DNA of 21,354 nt from Anaerolineae bacterium (GCA_016929775.1 JAFGIE010000261.1:1-21354); one strand, 5' to 3'. Shown: positions 8,205 through 17,200, numbered from the stretch's first letter. A program made the numbers and translations. The notes: generated by a model from the sequence alone, not told the origin.

Positions 8205-11200
8205 CTAGAACCCCTCCAGCCTGGAGAGATCGACGATCCCGTCGGTCAGTGCGGCGACGGACTGGACGAGGCCCAAGCGGTTCTCGCGCACCGCGAGGTC
8301 TGGATCCATGACCAGCACGTCGTTGAAGAAGCGGTTGATCGCCGGCACCAGCCCCCGGATCGCCGAGAGCACGTCGTCGACGCCTGGCTCGTCCGCCGGG
8401 AGCGCCTCCTGCGCCTCTTGGAGGGCTTGCCACAGGGCAGTCGATGCGGGCTCGGTCAAGTGCGCGGGCTCGACCGGGTAGCGGCTCTCCTGGTCGCGCA
8501 CGATGCGCACGCAGCGCGCATAGGCGTTGAGCAGGTCCATCCAGTCGGGGGCTTCGACCCACGCGCCCAGCGCGGAGGCAGCCTGTGCGGCCCAGTACGG
8601 GTCGTGGCTGCGGGCGGCGAGCACGGCATCGGCGACGTCGTAGCGCACGCCGCTGTCGAGCAGCACCCCGCGCAGCCGCTGGGCGATATAGTCGAGCACG
8701 GCTTGCTGGACGTCCGCGTCAGCCTGTACGGGCAGGCGCTTGGCGGCGCGCGCGAGCGCCACCTTGAGGTCAAAGCGCAGCGCGTTGCCCAGCAGCACTT
8801 GGACGATGCCTAGGGCGGCGCGGCGCAGGGCAAAGGGATCCTTGGTCCCAGAGGGCGCCAGGCCTACGGCGAACAGCCCGACCAGGCTGTCCAGGCGGTC
8901 CGCCAGGCTGATCACGATCCCGGGTTTCGTGCGGGGCAGGGCATCGTCGGCAAAGCGCGGCAGATAGTGCTCATAGATCGCCTCGGCGACGGCATCGGGT
9001 TCGCCGCTGCGGCGCGCATACTCGCGCCCCATGATCCCCTGCAGGCTGGTCATCTCGACCACCATCTGGGTCGCCAGGTCTGCCTTGCATAGGTTGGCGG
9101 CGCGCTGTACGGTCATCAGTTCGGCTGCACACAAGCCAAGCATCTCGCCCAGGCGAGGTGCGAGCCGCTCCAGGCGCCTGACCTTGTCGAGCATCGAGCC
9201 GAGCTGCTCTTGGAAGGTCAGCGTCGCGAGGCGCGGCAAAAAGTTCGCCAGGTGCTGGCGCGTGTCGTGCGCAAAGAAGAACTGGGCGTCGGCAAAGCGC
9301 GCCCGGATCACGTCCTCGTTGCCCTGGCGCACGATCTCTAGGTTCTCGTCGTCGCCGTTGCGCACTGTCACAAAGTAGGGCAGGAGCTGGTCCGCACGAT
9401 CGGTGCCTGGCGCGCCGACGACCGGCAGGTAACGTTGGTGCGTCTTCATCACCGAGATCAGGATCTCGGCGGGCAGGCTCAGGTACTCGGGCTCAAACGC
9501 GCCGCGCAGTGGGGTGGGTCGTTCGACGAGGTGCGTGATCTCGTCGAGCAGGGCGGGGTCGTCCGGGATCACGCCGTCCACCTCGGCGGCGAGCCGCTCT
9601 GCGCCCGAGCGGATCATCTCGCGGCGCTGGGCCACATCGACCACGATCTCGTGCGCCGCCATCTTGGCGAGGTACGATGCGGCGTCCGGAATCTGGATCG
9701 CTGGCGATCCGTACATGCGCAGCCCGCGCGTCACGCGTGCGCTGTGCAGGCCCGCGTACGCAAAGGGCACGACCGCGCTGCCCAACAGGGCGACGAACCA
9801 GCGGATCGGGCGCGAGAAGGCCACGCCCGAGGCGTTCCAGCGCATGCTCTTGCCAAAGCTGAGCGTGGCGACCAGGTCAGCCAGCGCGCCGGCGAGGACT
9901 TGGCCCGCGGGCTGCCCATACTCGTGGACCACGGCGACGACGTACTGCCCGCCCTCGACGTCGCGGACCTGCAACGCCTCGACCGGAATGCCCTTGCTGC
10001 GCGCAAAGCCCTGCGCGGCTCGGGTTGGGCTGCCGTCCTGATCGTAGGCCTGGCTGGCGGGGGGGCCACGCAGTATCATCTCGCGATCCGGCTGGCGCGG
10101 GGCAACGCGCTCCACCCGCACTGCCAGGCGGCGCGGGGTGCCCTCGACCGAGATCGGCCCGTGTTCCAGGCGCAGGTCGTGCAGCATCTGCGGCACCAGC
10201 GTCGCGAGCTGGGCGAGGGCATCTGCGACGTCGCCTGCGGGCAGTTCCTCGGTCCCGATCTCGAGCAGGAAGGTCTCGGGGGCATCGCTGTACACCGCTC
10301 GCTCTGGCGGACCCGCCGAAACGGGGCTCGCCCCCGCAGCCTGGTCCCTGGTCCGGAGCATCGGGTAGCCCATCTCCTCGCGCAGGGCGACGTAGGCCTT
10401 GGCGACCTGGCGCGAGAGGTTGCGCATGCGGGCAAAGTACTGCGCGCGCTCGGTGACGCCGATCGCGCCGCGCGCGTCGAGCAAGTTGAAGGTGTGCGAG
10501 CAGCGCAGCACATAGTCGTGTGCCGGGATGACCAGGCCCTTGGCGAGGCACGCCTGGGCTTCGGCCTCGTACAGGTTGTACAGCTGGGCCATCCGCTCGA
10601 CGTCCGCTACCTCAAAGTCATAGGTGCAGTGCTCGATCTCGGGGCGGAGGAGGATGTCGGCGTAGGTGTTGGTGCCGTCCCAGTCGATCTCCCACACGCT
10701 GCGCACGTGCTGCAGTGACATGACGATCCGCTCGAGTCCGTAGGTCAGTTCGACCGACACCGGATCGAGCGCATAGCCGCCAGCCTGCTGGAAGTACGTG
10801 TACTGGCTGATCTCCTGACCATCCATCCACACTTCCCAGCCCAGGCCCCAGGCGCCGAGGGCGGGGCTTTCCCAATTGTCCTCGACGAAGCGCAGGTCGT
10901 GTTCTAGGCGATCGATCCCGATCGCCTCCAGGCTGCCCAGGTACAGCTCTTGCGGGTCGCCCGGATCCGGCTTGAGGATCACCTGGAATTGGAAGTGCAT
11001 CTGCATGCGGTTGGGGTTCTCGCCGTACCGCCCGTCGTCGGGGCGGAAGGAGGGCTCGACGTAAGCCACGTTCCACGGTTCAGGCCCGAGCACGCGCAGC
11101 ACGGTCGCCGGGTTGTAGGTGCCGGCGCCCACTTTTTCGCTGTAGGGCTGCCAGATCGTGCAGCCGTGTTCCGCCCAGTAGCGCTGCAAGCGCAGGATCA

Positions 11201-11228
11201 CTTCCTGGAAGGACAGGGGTGCGGTCAT
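8205..11228 (-). CDS. glyQS: Glycyl-tRNA synthetase, fused alpha and beta subunits
   Basis: It charges tRNA-Gly with glycine in the cytoplasm. Residues 1 to about 292 match the alpha subunit GlyQ from end to end ('[12 protein letters not shown]', '[16 protein letters not shown]', '[18 protein letters not shown]'). After a linker of about 25 residues, the beta subunit GlyS begins with its hallmark '[13 protein letters not shown]' (about 320-333) and runs to 1007, with the anticodon-binding part near the end ('[15 protein letters not shown]'). In most bacteria of the alpha-beta type these are two genes; the fusion is known from Chlamydia. No stop codon or frame change separates the halves. The start at 11228 has GAGGAG seven bases upstream and overlaps the stop of the MazG-like gene in an ATGA, so translation is probably coupled. 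Confidence 0.95.
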   Translation of the reverse strand: MTAPLSFQEVILRLQRYWAEHGCTIWQPYSEKVGAGTYNPATVLRVLGPEPWNVAYVEPSFRPDDGRYGENPNRMQMHFQFQVILKPDPGDPQELYLGSLEAIGIDRLEHDLRFVEDNWESPALGAWGLGWEVWMDGQEISQYTYFQQAGGYALDPVSVELTYGLERIVMSLQHVRSVWEIDWDGTNTYADILLRPEIEHCTYDFEVADVERMAQLYNLYEAEAQACLAKGLVIPAHDYVLRCSHTFNLLDARGAIGVTERAQYFARMRNLSRQVAKAYVALREEMGYPMLRTRDQAAGASPVSAGPPERAVYSDAPETFLLEIGTEELPAGDVADALAQLATLVPQMLHDLRLEHGPISVEGTPRRLAVRVERVAPRQPDREMILRGPPASQAYDQDGSPTRAAQGFARSKGIPVEALQVRDVEGGQYVVAVVHEYGQPAGQVLAGALADLVATLSFGKSMRWNASGVAFSRPIRWFVALLGSAVVPFAYAGLHSARVTRGLRMYGSPAIQIPDAASYLAKMAAHEIVVDVAQRREMIRSGAERLAAEVDGVIPDDPALLDEITHLVERPTPLRGAFEPEYLSLPAEILISVMKTHQRYLPVVGAPGTDRADQLLPYFVTVRNGDDENLEIVRQGNEDVIRARFADAQFFFAHDTRQHLANFLPRLATLTFQEQLGSMLDKVRRLERLAPRLGEMLGLCAAELMTVQRAANLCKADLATQMVVEMTSLQGIMGREYARRSGEPDAVAEAIYEHYLPRFADDALPRTKPGIVISLADRLDSLVGLFAVGLAPSGTKDPFALRRAALGIVQVLLGNALRFDLKVALARAAKRLPVQADADVQQAVLDYIAQRLRGVLLDSGVRYDVADAVLAARSHDPYWAAQAASALGAWVEAPDWMDLLNAYARCVRIVRDQESRYPVEPAHLTEPASTALWQALQEAQEALPADEPGVDDVLSAIRGLVPAINRFFNDVLVMDPDLAVRENRLGLVQSVAALTDGIVDLSRLEGF

Positions 11229-11623
11229 CTTGTCTCTCCTCTTCCCTGGAGCCAGTCGAGATTGCGCTCCTGGTAGGACACATAGCGCGCCATCTCTTCG
11301 TGTCCAGCCTCGACGTCCTCGTAGCGCGTCGTGACCTTGCGCAGGTGCGCCTCCATGGTTTGGCCCAGGTCGATGCCGTGCTGGCTAGCCAGCTTGAACA
11401 CAAAGGCAGTCAGGTCAGCCAGTTCGCCGGCGAGCGCCGCGCGTAGCGCCTCGGGCGAGAGGTCGGTCGTCCGGTACCCGTCCATGCACTGCAGGACGCG
11501 CCCGATCTCGCCCAGCTCCTCGGCCATGTGCAGGAAGGTGTGGCTGGGCAGCACGCGATGCCAACCACGCTCGCGCTCGAAGGCGAGCAACCCCTGCTGG
11601 TATGCCTCAAACGAGTAGCTCAT
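11225..11623 (-). CDS. MazG-like nucleotide pyrophosphohydrolase
   Basis: The 132-residue all-alpha protein starts at the ATG at 11623, with AGGAG six bases upstream; the start overlaps the recO stop (ATGA). The MazG-type metal-binding signature is visible as E36xxE39 in 'EELGEI' and E67xxD70 in '[14 protein letters not shown]'. Enzymes of this superfamily hydrolyse nucleoside triphosphates or related nucleotides to the monophosphate and pyrophosphate, often as pool cleansing. Its length fits a single-domain MazG-like protein, not full two-domain MazG. Its substrate cannot be told from the sequence. Its place between recO and glyQS, with 4-base overlaps on both sides, indicates a tight operon. 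Confidence 0.85.
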   Translation of the reverse strand: MSYSFEAYQQGLLAFERERGWHRVLPSHTFLHMAEELGEIGRVLQCMDGYRTTDLSPEALRAALAGELADLTAFVFKLASQHGIDLGQTMEAHLRKVTTRYEDVEAGHEEMARYVSYQERNLDWLQGRGETR

Positions 11624-12462
11624 GGCTCGCTCCTGCTCCCGAGCTGCGCGGCTGCGCCGGGCGTGCGCAGATTGGCCCGCTCGCGCCGCAAGCGGCGGAT
11701 AAAGTCGACCGAGCGGAGGCTGCGCTCGAGGATGTAGGTGATATAGTGCAGCATCAGCGACTCGATCTCGTTTGCGGTCTCTGGCGTCAGGCGCAGCCGG
11801 CTGCACGTCTCATAGTCGCGCGTCTGGAGAAAGCGCAGCACCTTGAGCGCGTTGACTGACACGGGGCGCGCACGCGTCGGCATACCTGGACGCGCGATCA
11901 GGCCCTCGCCGCAGCGCGGGCACAGCACGCCGCCTGCCTCCGGATCGAAGTAATTGGTCACGGGCTGGATCACGTCCTCGCAGTGTAGGCAGCGAAAGAG
12001 CTGCGGCTGGTAGCCCTCGAGCGCGAGCAATCGCAGCTCATAGTAGCGCACCGTGAGCGGCAGGTCGTGCGCCTCGCACAGCCGGTTCAGCGTCTCGACC
12101 AGCAGTGCAAAGGCGGGCTGGTTCTCTTGGCCTTCGGAAGCGAAGCGGTCGAGCAGCTCGGCGGCATAGTGTGCGTACGTGATCCGGTCCAGGTCTTCGC
12201 GCAGGGCTCGGAAGGGGTGGACGGCTTCTGCCTGGGTCACGATGTCCAGATTGCGGCCCTTGGCGACCAGCAGTGCGCTGTGCATAAACAGCTCGAGGTG
12301 ACCCGCTTTGCGGCTGCTGGGTCTGCGCACGCCCTTGGCGATCGCGCGCACCTTGCCCTGGTCTGGCGTGTACAGCGTCAGCAGTCGGTCGGTCTCGCCC
12401 AGGTCCTGGCGATGCAGGATGACCGCTTCGGTGCGGTAGAGCCGCTCACGTCCGTGGCTCAC
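11620..12462 (-). CDS. recO: DNA repair protein RecO
   Basis: The 280-residue product matches RecO: an N-terminal OB fold (about 1-80, 'TEAVILHRQDLGETDRLL', 'KGVRRPSSRKAG'), a helical middle and a zinc finger with C158xxC161 and C181xxC184. RecO anneals single strands and, with RecR, loads RecA at gaps. The start is GTG at 12462, with AGGAGG ten bases upstream, a slightly long spacing. The C-terminal 20 residues or so (Gly/Ala/Ser-rich) look disordered. It is the first gene of the recO, MazG-like, glyQS unit and is read from the promoter at 12543-12571 through a terminator-like hairpin. Confidence 0.93.
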   Translation of the reverse strand: MSHGRERLYRTEAVILHRQDLGETDRLLTLYTPDQGKVRAIAKGVRRPSSRKAGHLELFMHSALLVAKGRNLDIVTQAEAVHPFRALREDLDRITYAHYAAELLDRFASEGQENQPAFALLVETLNRLCEAHDLPLTVRYYELRLLALEGYQPQLFRCLHCEDVIQPVTNYFDPEAGGVLCPRCGEGLIARPGMPTRARPVSVNALKVLRFLQTRDYETCSRLRLTPETANEIESLMLHYITYILERSLRSVDFIRRLRRERANLRTPGAAAQLGSRSEP

Positions 12463-12487
12463 GGTGCGAGGACCTCCTGACCATACG

Positions 12488-12525
12488 AAAAACAGGCAAG
12501 CGCCACCCCCACCCGGACTTGCCTG
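12488..12525 (-). terminator. Rho-independent terminator between cdd and recO, lying in the recO leader
   Basis: CAGGCAAG (12493-12500) pairs perfectly with CTTGCCTG (12518-12525) around a 17-base GC-rich loop that may pair further. On the minus strand it is followed directly by TTTTT (12492-12488). It ends the glmU-cdd transcript. Because the recO promoter is upstream of it, recO transcripts must also pass through it. Confidence 0.75.
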
Positions 12526-12542
12526 GTCGTTGGTCGAGCCAC

Positions 12543-12571
12543 ATTATACAAGCACGCCATCGCTACGGCAA
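12543..12571 (-). promoter_or_regulatory. Promoter of the recO operon, overlapping the 3' end of cdd
   Basis: On the minus strand, TTGCCG (12571-12566, inside the last two cdd codons) is followed after 17 bases by a perfect TATAAT (12548-12543). Transcription should start near 12536, giving a leader of about 74 bases that contains the hairpin at 12493-12525. Confidence 0.65.
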
Positions 12572-12952
12572 ATCCGCGGGCAAGAAGGCGTGGGGCAGCA
12601 GATCGCCGACCGTAGTCTCGTGGACCAGCCTGTCGGGGGTGGCGATCAGCACGCGGATCTGGAGGCCGAACTCAGCGAGGACCTGCCGGCACGCGCCGCA
12701 GGGCGTCCCTCCCTTGGGGGTGACGACGGCGATCGCGGTGAACGATCGCTCTCCTTCGGAGACGGCTTTGACCAGCGCCGTCCGTTCGGCGCAGATCGTG
12801 TGCGAGTAGGCGGCGTTCTCGACGTTGCAGCCGGTGTAGACCCGCCCAGAGGCGCCCAGCAGCGCAGCCCCGACGGCGTGGTCCGAGTAGGGGGCGTAGG
12901 CGTGCGCGCGCGCCTCCCTGGCAAGGGCAATCAGGTCGTCGTCTGTGATCAC
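12563..12952 (-). CDS. cdd: Cytidine deaminase
   Basis: It deaminates cytidine and deoxycytidine to uridine forms in pyrimidine salvage. The 129-residue length is that of the short, tetrameric zinc-dependent class. The catalytic zinc site is complete: C54-A-E56 ('TICAERTAL') and P84-C85-G-A-C88 ('PCGACRQ'). The substrate motif 'GCNVENAAY' is present (41-49). The start is GTG at 12952, whose GTGA overlaps the glmU stop; GGAGG lies just upstream. A longer reading in this frame only covers the glmU gene in another frame. Confidence 0.95.
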   Translation of the reverse strand: MITDDDLIALAREARAHAYAPYSDHAVGAALLGASGRVYTGCNVENAAYSHTICAERTALVKAVSEGERSFTAIAVVTPKGGTPCGACRQVLAEFGLQIRVLIATPDRLVHETTVGDLLPHAFLPADLP

Positions 12953-13986
12953 AGTGCTCCTCCCTCCTCTGGCGCGCGATGGCTGGCTCGCAGGTGTGCA
13001 AAGGGGCCGATCTCGCGATCGCCCGGCACGGACGTCCCCTCGATCACGGACGCGATCACGCGGCAGCGATCGCCGATCGCGCTGTCCTGTACGAGTGTAT
13101 TGGGGCCGATCGTGCACTCGCGCCCGATGGTCGTTGCCCCGCGCAGCTGCGTGTTGGCGAGCAGGATCGTGTCCTGCCCGACCTCGACGCTCGGTTCGAC
13201 GTACGTCGCATCGGGGTCCTGCAGGGTCACGCCCGAGGCCATCAGGCGGGCGTTGACACGGCGCCGGATCGCGGCTTCGGCCTGGGCCAAGTGTGCGCGC
13301 GTGTTGATCCCGATTACCTCGTCGGCGTCCTCGATCGAGATCGCGTCCACGCGCTGCCCGTCGGCGACGGCGATGCCGACCATGTCGGTGAGAAAGTACT
13401 CTTCTTTGACCGGGTTGAGCGGGATCTCGTCGATGTGCGCCCACAGCCACGCGGCGTCAAAGCAGTACACGCCGCAGTTCAGCTCCTTGATCGCCAGTTG
13501 CTCCGGGGTGCAGACCTTTTCCTCGACCACCTCGAGGACGCGCCCGTCGGGCCCGCGCACCACGCGTCCAAAGCCCATCGAGTCGTCGTGGACCAGGGTG
13601 AGCATGGTCAGCGCGCTCTCGCCGCGCGCCTGGTTGTCGACCAGTTGTTGGAGCGTCTCCGCGCGCAGCAGCGGCATGTCGCCGTAGCAGATCAGGACCA
13701 TGTCCGAGCGGTCGTGCAGGACGCGTCGAGCCTGCAGCGCGGCGTGCCCGGTTCCCTTGCGCTCCTCTTGGTAGACATAGTCGATCCGGTCCATGCCCAG
13801 GGCTTGCCGCAACTGCTCGCTGTCTCGCCCGACGACATAGATCGTCTCTTCTGCGCCGACGGACATGACCGTGTCGAGCACGTAACGGGCGATCGGCTTG
13901 CCCGCCAGGGGATGCAGGATCTTGGTCAGACGGGAGCGGAGCCGGGTGCCCTCTCCAGCGGCGAGTACAACCGTTGCCAGTCTCAT
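12949..13986 (-). CDS. glmU: GlmU-like UDP-N-acetylglucosamine pyrophosphorylase, C-terminally shortened
   Basis: The N-terminal uridylyltransferase domain (about 1-230) is complete: 'LAAGEGTRLRSRLTKILHPL' with Lys22, 'YQEERKGTGHA', metal-binding 'GDMPLL' (Asp103), 'EEKVCTPEQ' and 'GINTR' with Asn228. The left-handed beta-helix starts near 252 but stops at 345 residues after 'EIGPFAHLRAS'. GlmU is usually about 450 residues, and the missing end holds the glucosamine-1-phosphate acetyltransferase site. The enzyme should join GlcNAc-1-P or a related sugar phosphate to UTP but not acetylate GlcN-1-P. No continuation is seen in another frame, and the stop overlaps cdd by 4 bases, so the short form looks settled. 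The start at 13986 has a GGAG-type site. It could instead be a related nucleotidyltransferase of different specificity. Confidence 0.85.
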   Translation of the reverse strand: MRLATVVLAAGEGTRLRSRLTKILHPLAGKPIARYVLDTVMSVGAEETIYVVGRDSEQLRQALGMDRIDYVYQEERKGTGHAALQARRVLHDRSDMVLICYGDMPLLRAETLQQLVDNQARGESALTMLTLVHDDSMGFGRVVRGPDGRVLEVVEEKVCTPEQLAIKELNCGVYCFDAAWLWAHIDEIPLNPVKEEYFLTDMVGIAVADGQRVDAISIEDADEVIGINTRAHLAQAEAAIRRRVNARLMASGVTLQDPDATYVEPSVEVGQDTILLANTQLRGATTIGRECTIGPNTLVQDSAIGDRCRVIASVIEGTSVPGDREIGPFAHLRASHRAPEEGGAL

Positions 13987-14066
13987 CGTGTCTCCTCTCT
14001 GCGACGCGCCGCACCGCGTAGGCAGCGAGGCAAGCGCGCCGGACGCCTACCGGTCGTGGTGAGACC

Positions 14067-14097
14067 AAAAGAGGTGACCCCACGGGTGGGTCACCTC
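14067..14097 (-). terminator. Rho-independent terminator after tRNA-Gln
   Basis: A 10-bp perfect inverted repeat (14071-14080 with 14088-14097) has a 7-base loop and is followed on the minus strand by TTTT (14070-14067), about 15 bases past the tRNA 3' end. Confidence 0.8.
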
Positions 14098-14111
14098 GGG
14101 CAAAGCGCGGT

Positions 14112-14186
14112 TGGCTGGGGCGGCAGGATTCGAACCTGCGAGTAATGGCTCCAAAGGCCACTGCCTTACCACTTGGCGACGCCCCA
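14112..14186 (-). tRNA. tRNA-Gln (anticodon TTG), CCA encoded
   Basis: All arms fold on the minus strand: acceptor TGGGGCG with CGCCCCA, a D arm of the GCCAAGTGGTAAGGC type, anticodon loop CTTTGGA (anticodon TTG), T arm GCAGG-TTCGAAT-CCTGC, discriminator G and an encoded CCA. The U1-A72 pair is typical of tRNA-Gln. Confidence 0.95.
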
Positions 14187-14196
14187 GAGCGTGGGC

Positions 14197-14225
14197 ATTG
14201 TACCATATTTCGCCAGTGCGTGCAA
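14197..14225 (-). promoter_or_regulatory. Promoter of tRNA-Gln
   Basis: On the minus strand, TTGCAC (14225-14220), a 17-base spacer and TACAAT (14202-14197) with an upstream TGG, as in an extended -10 element. The tRNA 5' end is ten bases downstream. Confidence 0.8.
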
Positions 14226-14251
14226 GCAAAGGGGCGCTGTTCGGAAGCCGA

Positions 14252-16036
14252 TCACGCCTCTCCCGCACGATCGATCGCGTCGAGGATGATCCGGCGCGCA
14301 GCCTGGTAGTCGCGCGGGTCGAGCGAATAGAGCTCTTCGGCGCGGGCGCGATGCACGCCAGCGAAACCGGCGAGCTGGTCGGTGCGCAAGATCCTGCCCA
14401 GCGCCGACGCGATCGCCTCCTGGGCTGCGTCTGCCGGCAGGGCCCGCTCTGCCAGCGCGATCAGCTCATAGTCCTGCACCGCGGTGCGCAGTCCCTCGAA
14501 GCGCAGCGTCTCGACCGGCGCGCCGTCCTTGCCGGGCAGGACAAAGAACGTGTCGCCCGCCTGCCAGTGCGGCGCGCGCCAGCTCACCCGGCGCCACGGT
14601 TCAGAGGGCCACAGGCAGTAGTCCCAGCGCAAGAAGCCGTCGAGCCCAAAGGCGTGCGTCAGCCACCCGATCAACTCGCTCTCGACGAGCGGCGAGTGGA
14701 GAAAGGTGTTGGGGAGGGGCGGGCTGCAGCACACGTACCACAGCACCAGCCCGCCGCGCGCGTGCAGCTGGGCGACGCGTTCCTGGGTCAGCGCCGGGTC
14801 GCGGCAGGTGAGCACGAGGTTGGGCACGGCGTCCACCACCTGGGCGTGTGCGTGCTCGAGGAACTCGAAATGGTTGATCGCCACCTTGTACTTGAAGCCT
14901 GGGGCGGCGGCGTGGATAAAGGCCAAGCGCTCGTTGAACGCCTCCAGATCGCTCGGCTCATCCGCCGTGATCCGCACGCGGTCCAGCACGCCCAGGTCCT
15001 GCAGGTGGGCGTAGAGGGCGGCGATGAACTGGCTCAGCTCGTCCGCCGTGCGCAGGTAGGTGATCGTCTCGCCGCCCTGGTCGTAGCAGCGCACGCGGAT
15101 CGCGTCCGGGGCATCGGGCGCCACCTTGCCGAACCCGAACGCCTCGTCGACCCAGATGTTGAGCAGGCCAAAGACCTCGATCTCGCGGTCGATCCCGTGC
15201 CGCGCGGCGAGCGCAAGCTGCCGGTCGAGTCGAGTGTAGTCATAGTGCAGTGTCCCCGCTTGGTCGCGCGTCACGTCCACCACGGCGTGCTCGAACAAGT
15301 ACGCCGGGTACTGCCGGTCGCGGAAGCAGCGCTGCCCCGACCACGGGATCTCGGCGGCGATGACGCTGACCGCCTTTTGTCCGAGCTGCGCCAGGCTAGC
15401 GTAGTAGCGGTCGATCAGGCCAAAGTGCGCGTCGCTCCAGAGCGGGACGTGGTGGTAGCGCGCGATGGAGGTACAGTGCTGCCACAGGTCGAGATGGAAC
15501 GACCAGTCTGCAACGTCGGGCAGGACGGCGCGCGCGACGTGCAGCCGGATCGTGCCCTCCCAACAGGGCGCCTCATCCTCGAACCCGACCTGCGTGTAGG
15601 CGCGGACCTGCCCGTGGTGCACGCCCGGCGCGAGGCCCGCCGGGACGCGGAGGCGGATGTACACCGCTTGGGGCCGATAGGCGGGCGCCTCCATGTAGCC
15701 GCCCCGTTCCAGGTACTCGGCCCACTCGCGGCGATCGTCGCCTTCCACGTACCCGACCGGGAACACCTCGACCGCGTCCGCCGGGAGCGACGGAAAGCGG
15801 ACGTCGAGGCGCACGCGCGGCTGGAATCCGAAGGCGTGGAGCCAGTTGGCCCTGTCCACGGTGAGGACGAATGCCTCGGGCGCCTTGAGGTGGACCTGGA
15901 CGCCGCTGACCTCGTTGCGCGCGCAGAACAGGTCGATCTCGGAGGGCGCATCTGCCAGCACCCAGTCGGAGATGCGGTCCCAGCATAGCTTGGTCATCGC
16001 GTCCGCAAAGCCAATGCGTAGGTTCAGGGATGACAT
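14252..16036 (-). CDS. DUF4091 / GH123-like glycoside hydrolase-type protein
   Basis: The 594-residue protein starts at the ATG at 16036 with AAGGAG seven bases upstream. An N-terminal beta-rich region (about 1-170) precedes a barrel-like middle and a DUF4091 signature near the end (about 465-525: 'GFLRWDYCLWPSEPWR', 'GDTFFVLPGKDG', 'LRFEGLRTAVQDYELI'). This order is that of GH123-type beta-N-acetylgalactosaminidases and relatives. The Asp-Glu pair in 'ITADEPSD' (D359-E360) is in the position expected for the substrate-assisted catalytic pair, but this is by family pattern only. There is no signal peptide or membrane helix, so it looks cytoplasmic, unlike many glycan-degrading GH123 enzymes. 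It lies 34 bases after the phosphofructokinase gene on the same strand and is probably cotranscribed with it. Activity and substrate are uncertain. Confidence 0.75.
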   Translation of the reverse strand: MSSLNLRIGFADAMTKLCWDRISDWVLADAPSEIDLFCARNEVSGVQVHLKAPEAFVLTVDRANWLHAFGFQPRVRLDVRFPSLPADAVEVFPVGYVEGDDRREWAEYLERGGYMEAPAYRPQAVYIRLRVPAGLAPGVHHGQVRAYTQVGFEDEAPCWEGTIRLHVARAVLPDVADWSFHLDLWQHCTSIARYHHVPLWSDAHFGLIDRYYASLAQLGQKAVSVIAAEIPWSGQRCFRDRQYPAYLFEHAVVDVTRDQAGTLHYDYTRLDRQLALAARHGIDREIEVFGLLNIWVDEAFGFGKVAPDAPDAIRVRCYDQGGETITYLRTADELSQFIAALYAHLQDLGVLDRVRITADEPSDLEAFNERLAFIHAAAPGFKYKVAINHFEFLEHAHAQVVDAVPNLVLTCRDPALTQERVAQLHARGGLVLWYVCCSPPLPNTFLHSPLVESELIGWLTHAFGLDGFLRWDYCLWPSEPWRRVSWRAPHWQAGDTFFVLPGKDGAPVETLRFEGLRTAVQDYELIALAERALPADAAQEAIASALGRILRTDQLAGFAGVHRARAEELYSLDPRDYQAARRIILDAIDRAGEA

Positions 16037-16070
16037 GCGTCGACTCCTTGTCTAGAGCGCGGCGATGGGC

Positions 16071-17150
16071 CTAATCGCCGAAAGACGTGCCCACCAAGCG
16101 CGCCGCACGGATCCAGGCGTGGTCTTCGGGCACGGTGCGCAGTCGCCCGGCGACCTTTTTCAGGGACACGGGTTTGCACTTGTCGCGCCGGATGGCGACC
16201 ATGACGCCGCCCGCGCCCTCCTCGATCAGGGCGGCGCACGACGTGCCCAGGCGCGTGGCGAGCAGCCGGTCGGTGGGCGAAGGGGTGCCGCCCCGCTGTA
16301 GGTGCCCGAGGGCGGTCACGCGCGCCTCGAGCCCGGTCATGGCTTGGAGCTGCCGTGCTAGGCGGACGCTGGCAGCCTCGACGTCGAGCGAGTGCTCGCC
16401 GTCCTCGTCACGTTCGCCCTCTTTGAGCGCCGACGCCTCTTCTCTCGACAGCGCGCCCTCCGCCATGGCGATGATGCTGAAGCGCTTTCCGGCGCGGCTT
16501 CGGCCCCGGACAGCGTCGGCGACGCTGGCGATGTCGTACGGGATCTCGGGGATCAGGATCACGTCCGCCCCGCCCGCGATCCCGGCGCCGAGCGCCAACC
16601 AGCCCGTGTTGTGGCCCATGATCTCGACGACGATGATCCGGTGGTGACTCTCTGCCGTGGTGTGCAGGCGGTCGATCGCCTCTGCGGCGATGCCCATCGC
16701 CGTGTCAAAGCCAAACGTCACGTCGGTGCCCCACACGTCGTTGTCGATCGTCTTGGGCAGGGTGATGATGTTGAGCCCCCGCTGGGCCAAGCGGTATGCG
16801 TTCTTTTGCGTGCCGGCGCCGCCCAGGCAGACCAGGACGTCGAGGTGGTGCCGGTGGTAGTTGTCTACCGCCACGTCGACCATGTCCATGGTCTGCTTGC
16901 CGACCGGCATCTTGTGCGGCTTGTCGCGGCTGGTGCCGAGGATCGTCCCGCCCAGGGTCAAGATGCCGGACAGGGCGCCGTCGTCCAGGCGGACGATGCG
17001 GTTCTCGACCAGGCCCCGAAAGCCGTCGCGAAAGCCGATGATCTGGTTTCCATACGCGCCACGCGTGGCTTTGCCCACGCCGCGGATCGCGGCGTTGAGG
17101 CCCGGGCAGTCTCCGCCCGAGGTCAGGATGCCGACCGCCTTCTGTGCCAT
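16071..17150 (-). CDS. pfkA: 6-phosphofructokinase (PfkA family)
   Basis: It phosphorylates fructose 6-phosphate to the 1,6-bisphosphate in glycolysis. The 359-residue length and motifs fit the PfkA superfamily: '[17 protein letters not shown]' (7-23), catalytic 'PKTIDND' (132-138), '[16 protein letters not shown]', '[10 protein letters not shown]' and 'GHLQRGG'. The phosphodonor loop reads '[10 protein letters not shown]' (109-118): Ala112 stands where classical ATP enzymes have the Asp of GGDG, while the following Gly113 is kept, as in ATP users and unlike GGDD pyrophosphate enzymes. A subgroup with GGNGTQK in this place is familiar to me, so this is probably a variant of it. The donor (ATP or pyrophosphate) is not certain. 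The ATG at 17150 has AGGAGG seven bases upstream. It lies 50 bases after the aminotransferase gene. Confidence 0.9.
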   Translation of the reverse strand: MAQKAVGILTSGGDCPGLNAAIRGVGKATRGAYGNQIIGFRDGFRGLVENRIVRLDDGALSGILTLGGTILGTSRDKPHKMPVGKQTMDMVDVAVDNYHRHHLDVLVCLGGAGTQKNAYRLAQRGLNIITLPKTIDNDVWGTDVTFGFDTAMGIAAEAIDRLHTTAESHHRIIVVEIMGHNTGWLALGAGIAGGADVILIPEIPYDIASVADAVRGRSRAGKRFSIIAMAEGALSREEASALKEGERDEDGEHSLDVEAASVRLARQLQAMTGLEARVTALGHLQRGGTPSPTDRLLATRLGTSCAALIEEGAGGVMVAIRRDKCKPVSLKKVAGRLRTVPEDHAWIRAARLVGTSFGD

Positions 17151-17200
17151 GTCTGTTCCTCCTCGTTCCTCCGCTCTCGGTTCACGCGCCGGGCGCGGCG

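Noticed and set aside
9435..10718. 427-codon + strand frame opposite glyQS
   Set aside because: High-GC DNA readily leaves antisense frames open; the minus strand has an unmistakable synthetase here.
12463..12536. Glycine T-box riboswitch before the glyQS operon
   Set aside because: The leader is only about 74 bases and I see no T-box consensus or specifier stem; only a terminator hairpin is present.
12979..14145. 388-codon + strand frame opposite glmU and tRNA-Gln
   Set aside because: No domain, no ribosome binding site, and it overlaps a terminator and a tRNA.
14111..15988. Long open + strand frame opposite the DUF4091 gene
   Set aside because: It is rich in Arg, Val, His and Leu with no recognisable domain, runs through the tRNA-Gln gene, and mirrors a well-supported minus-strand gene.
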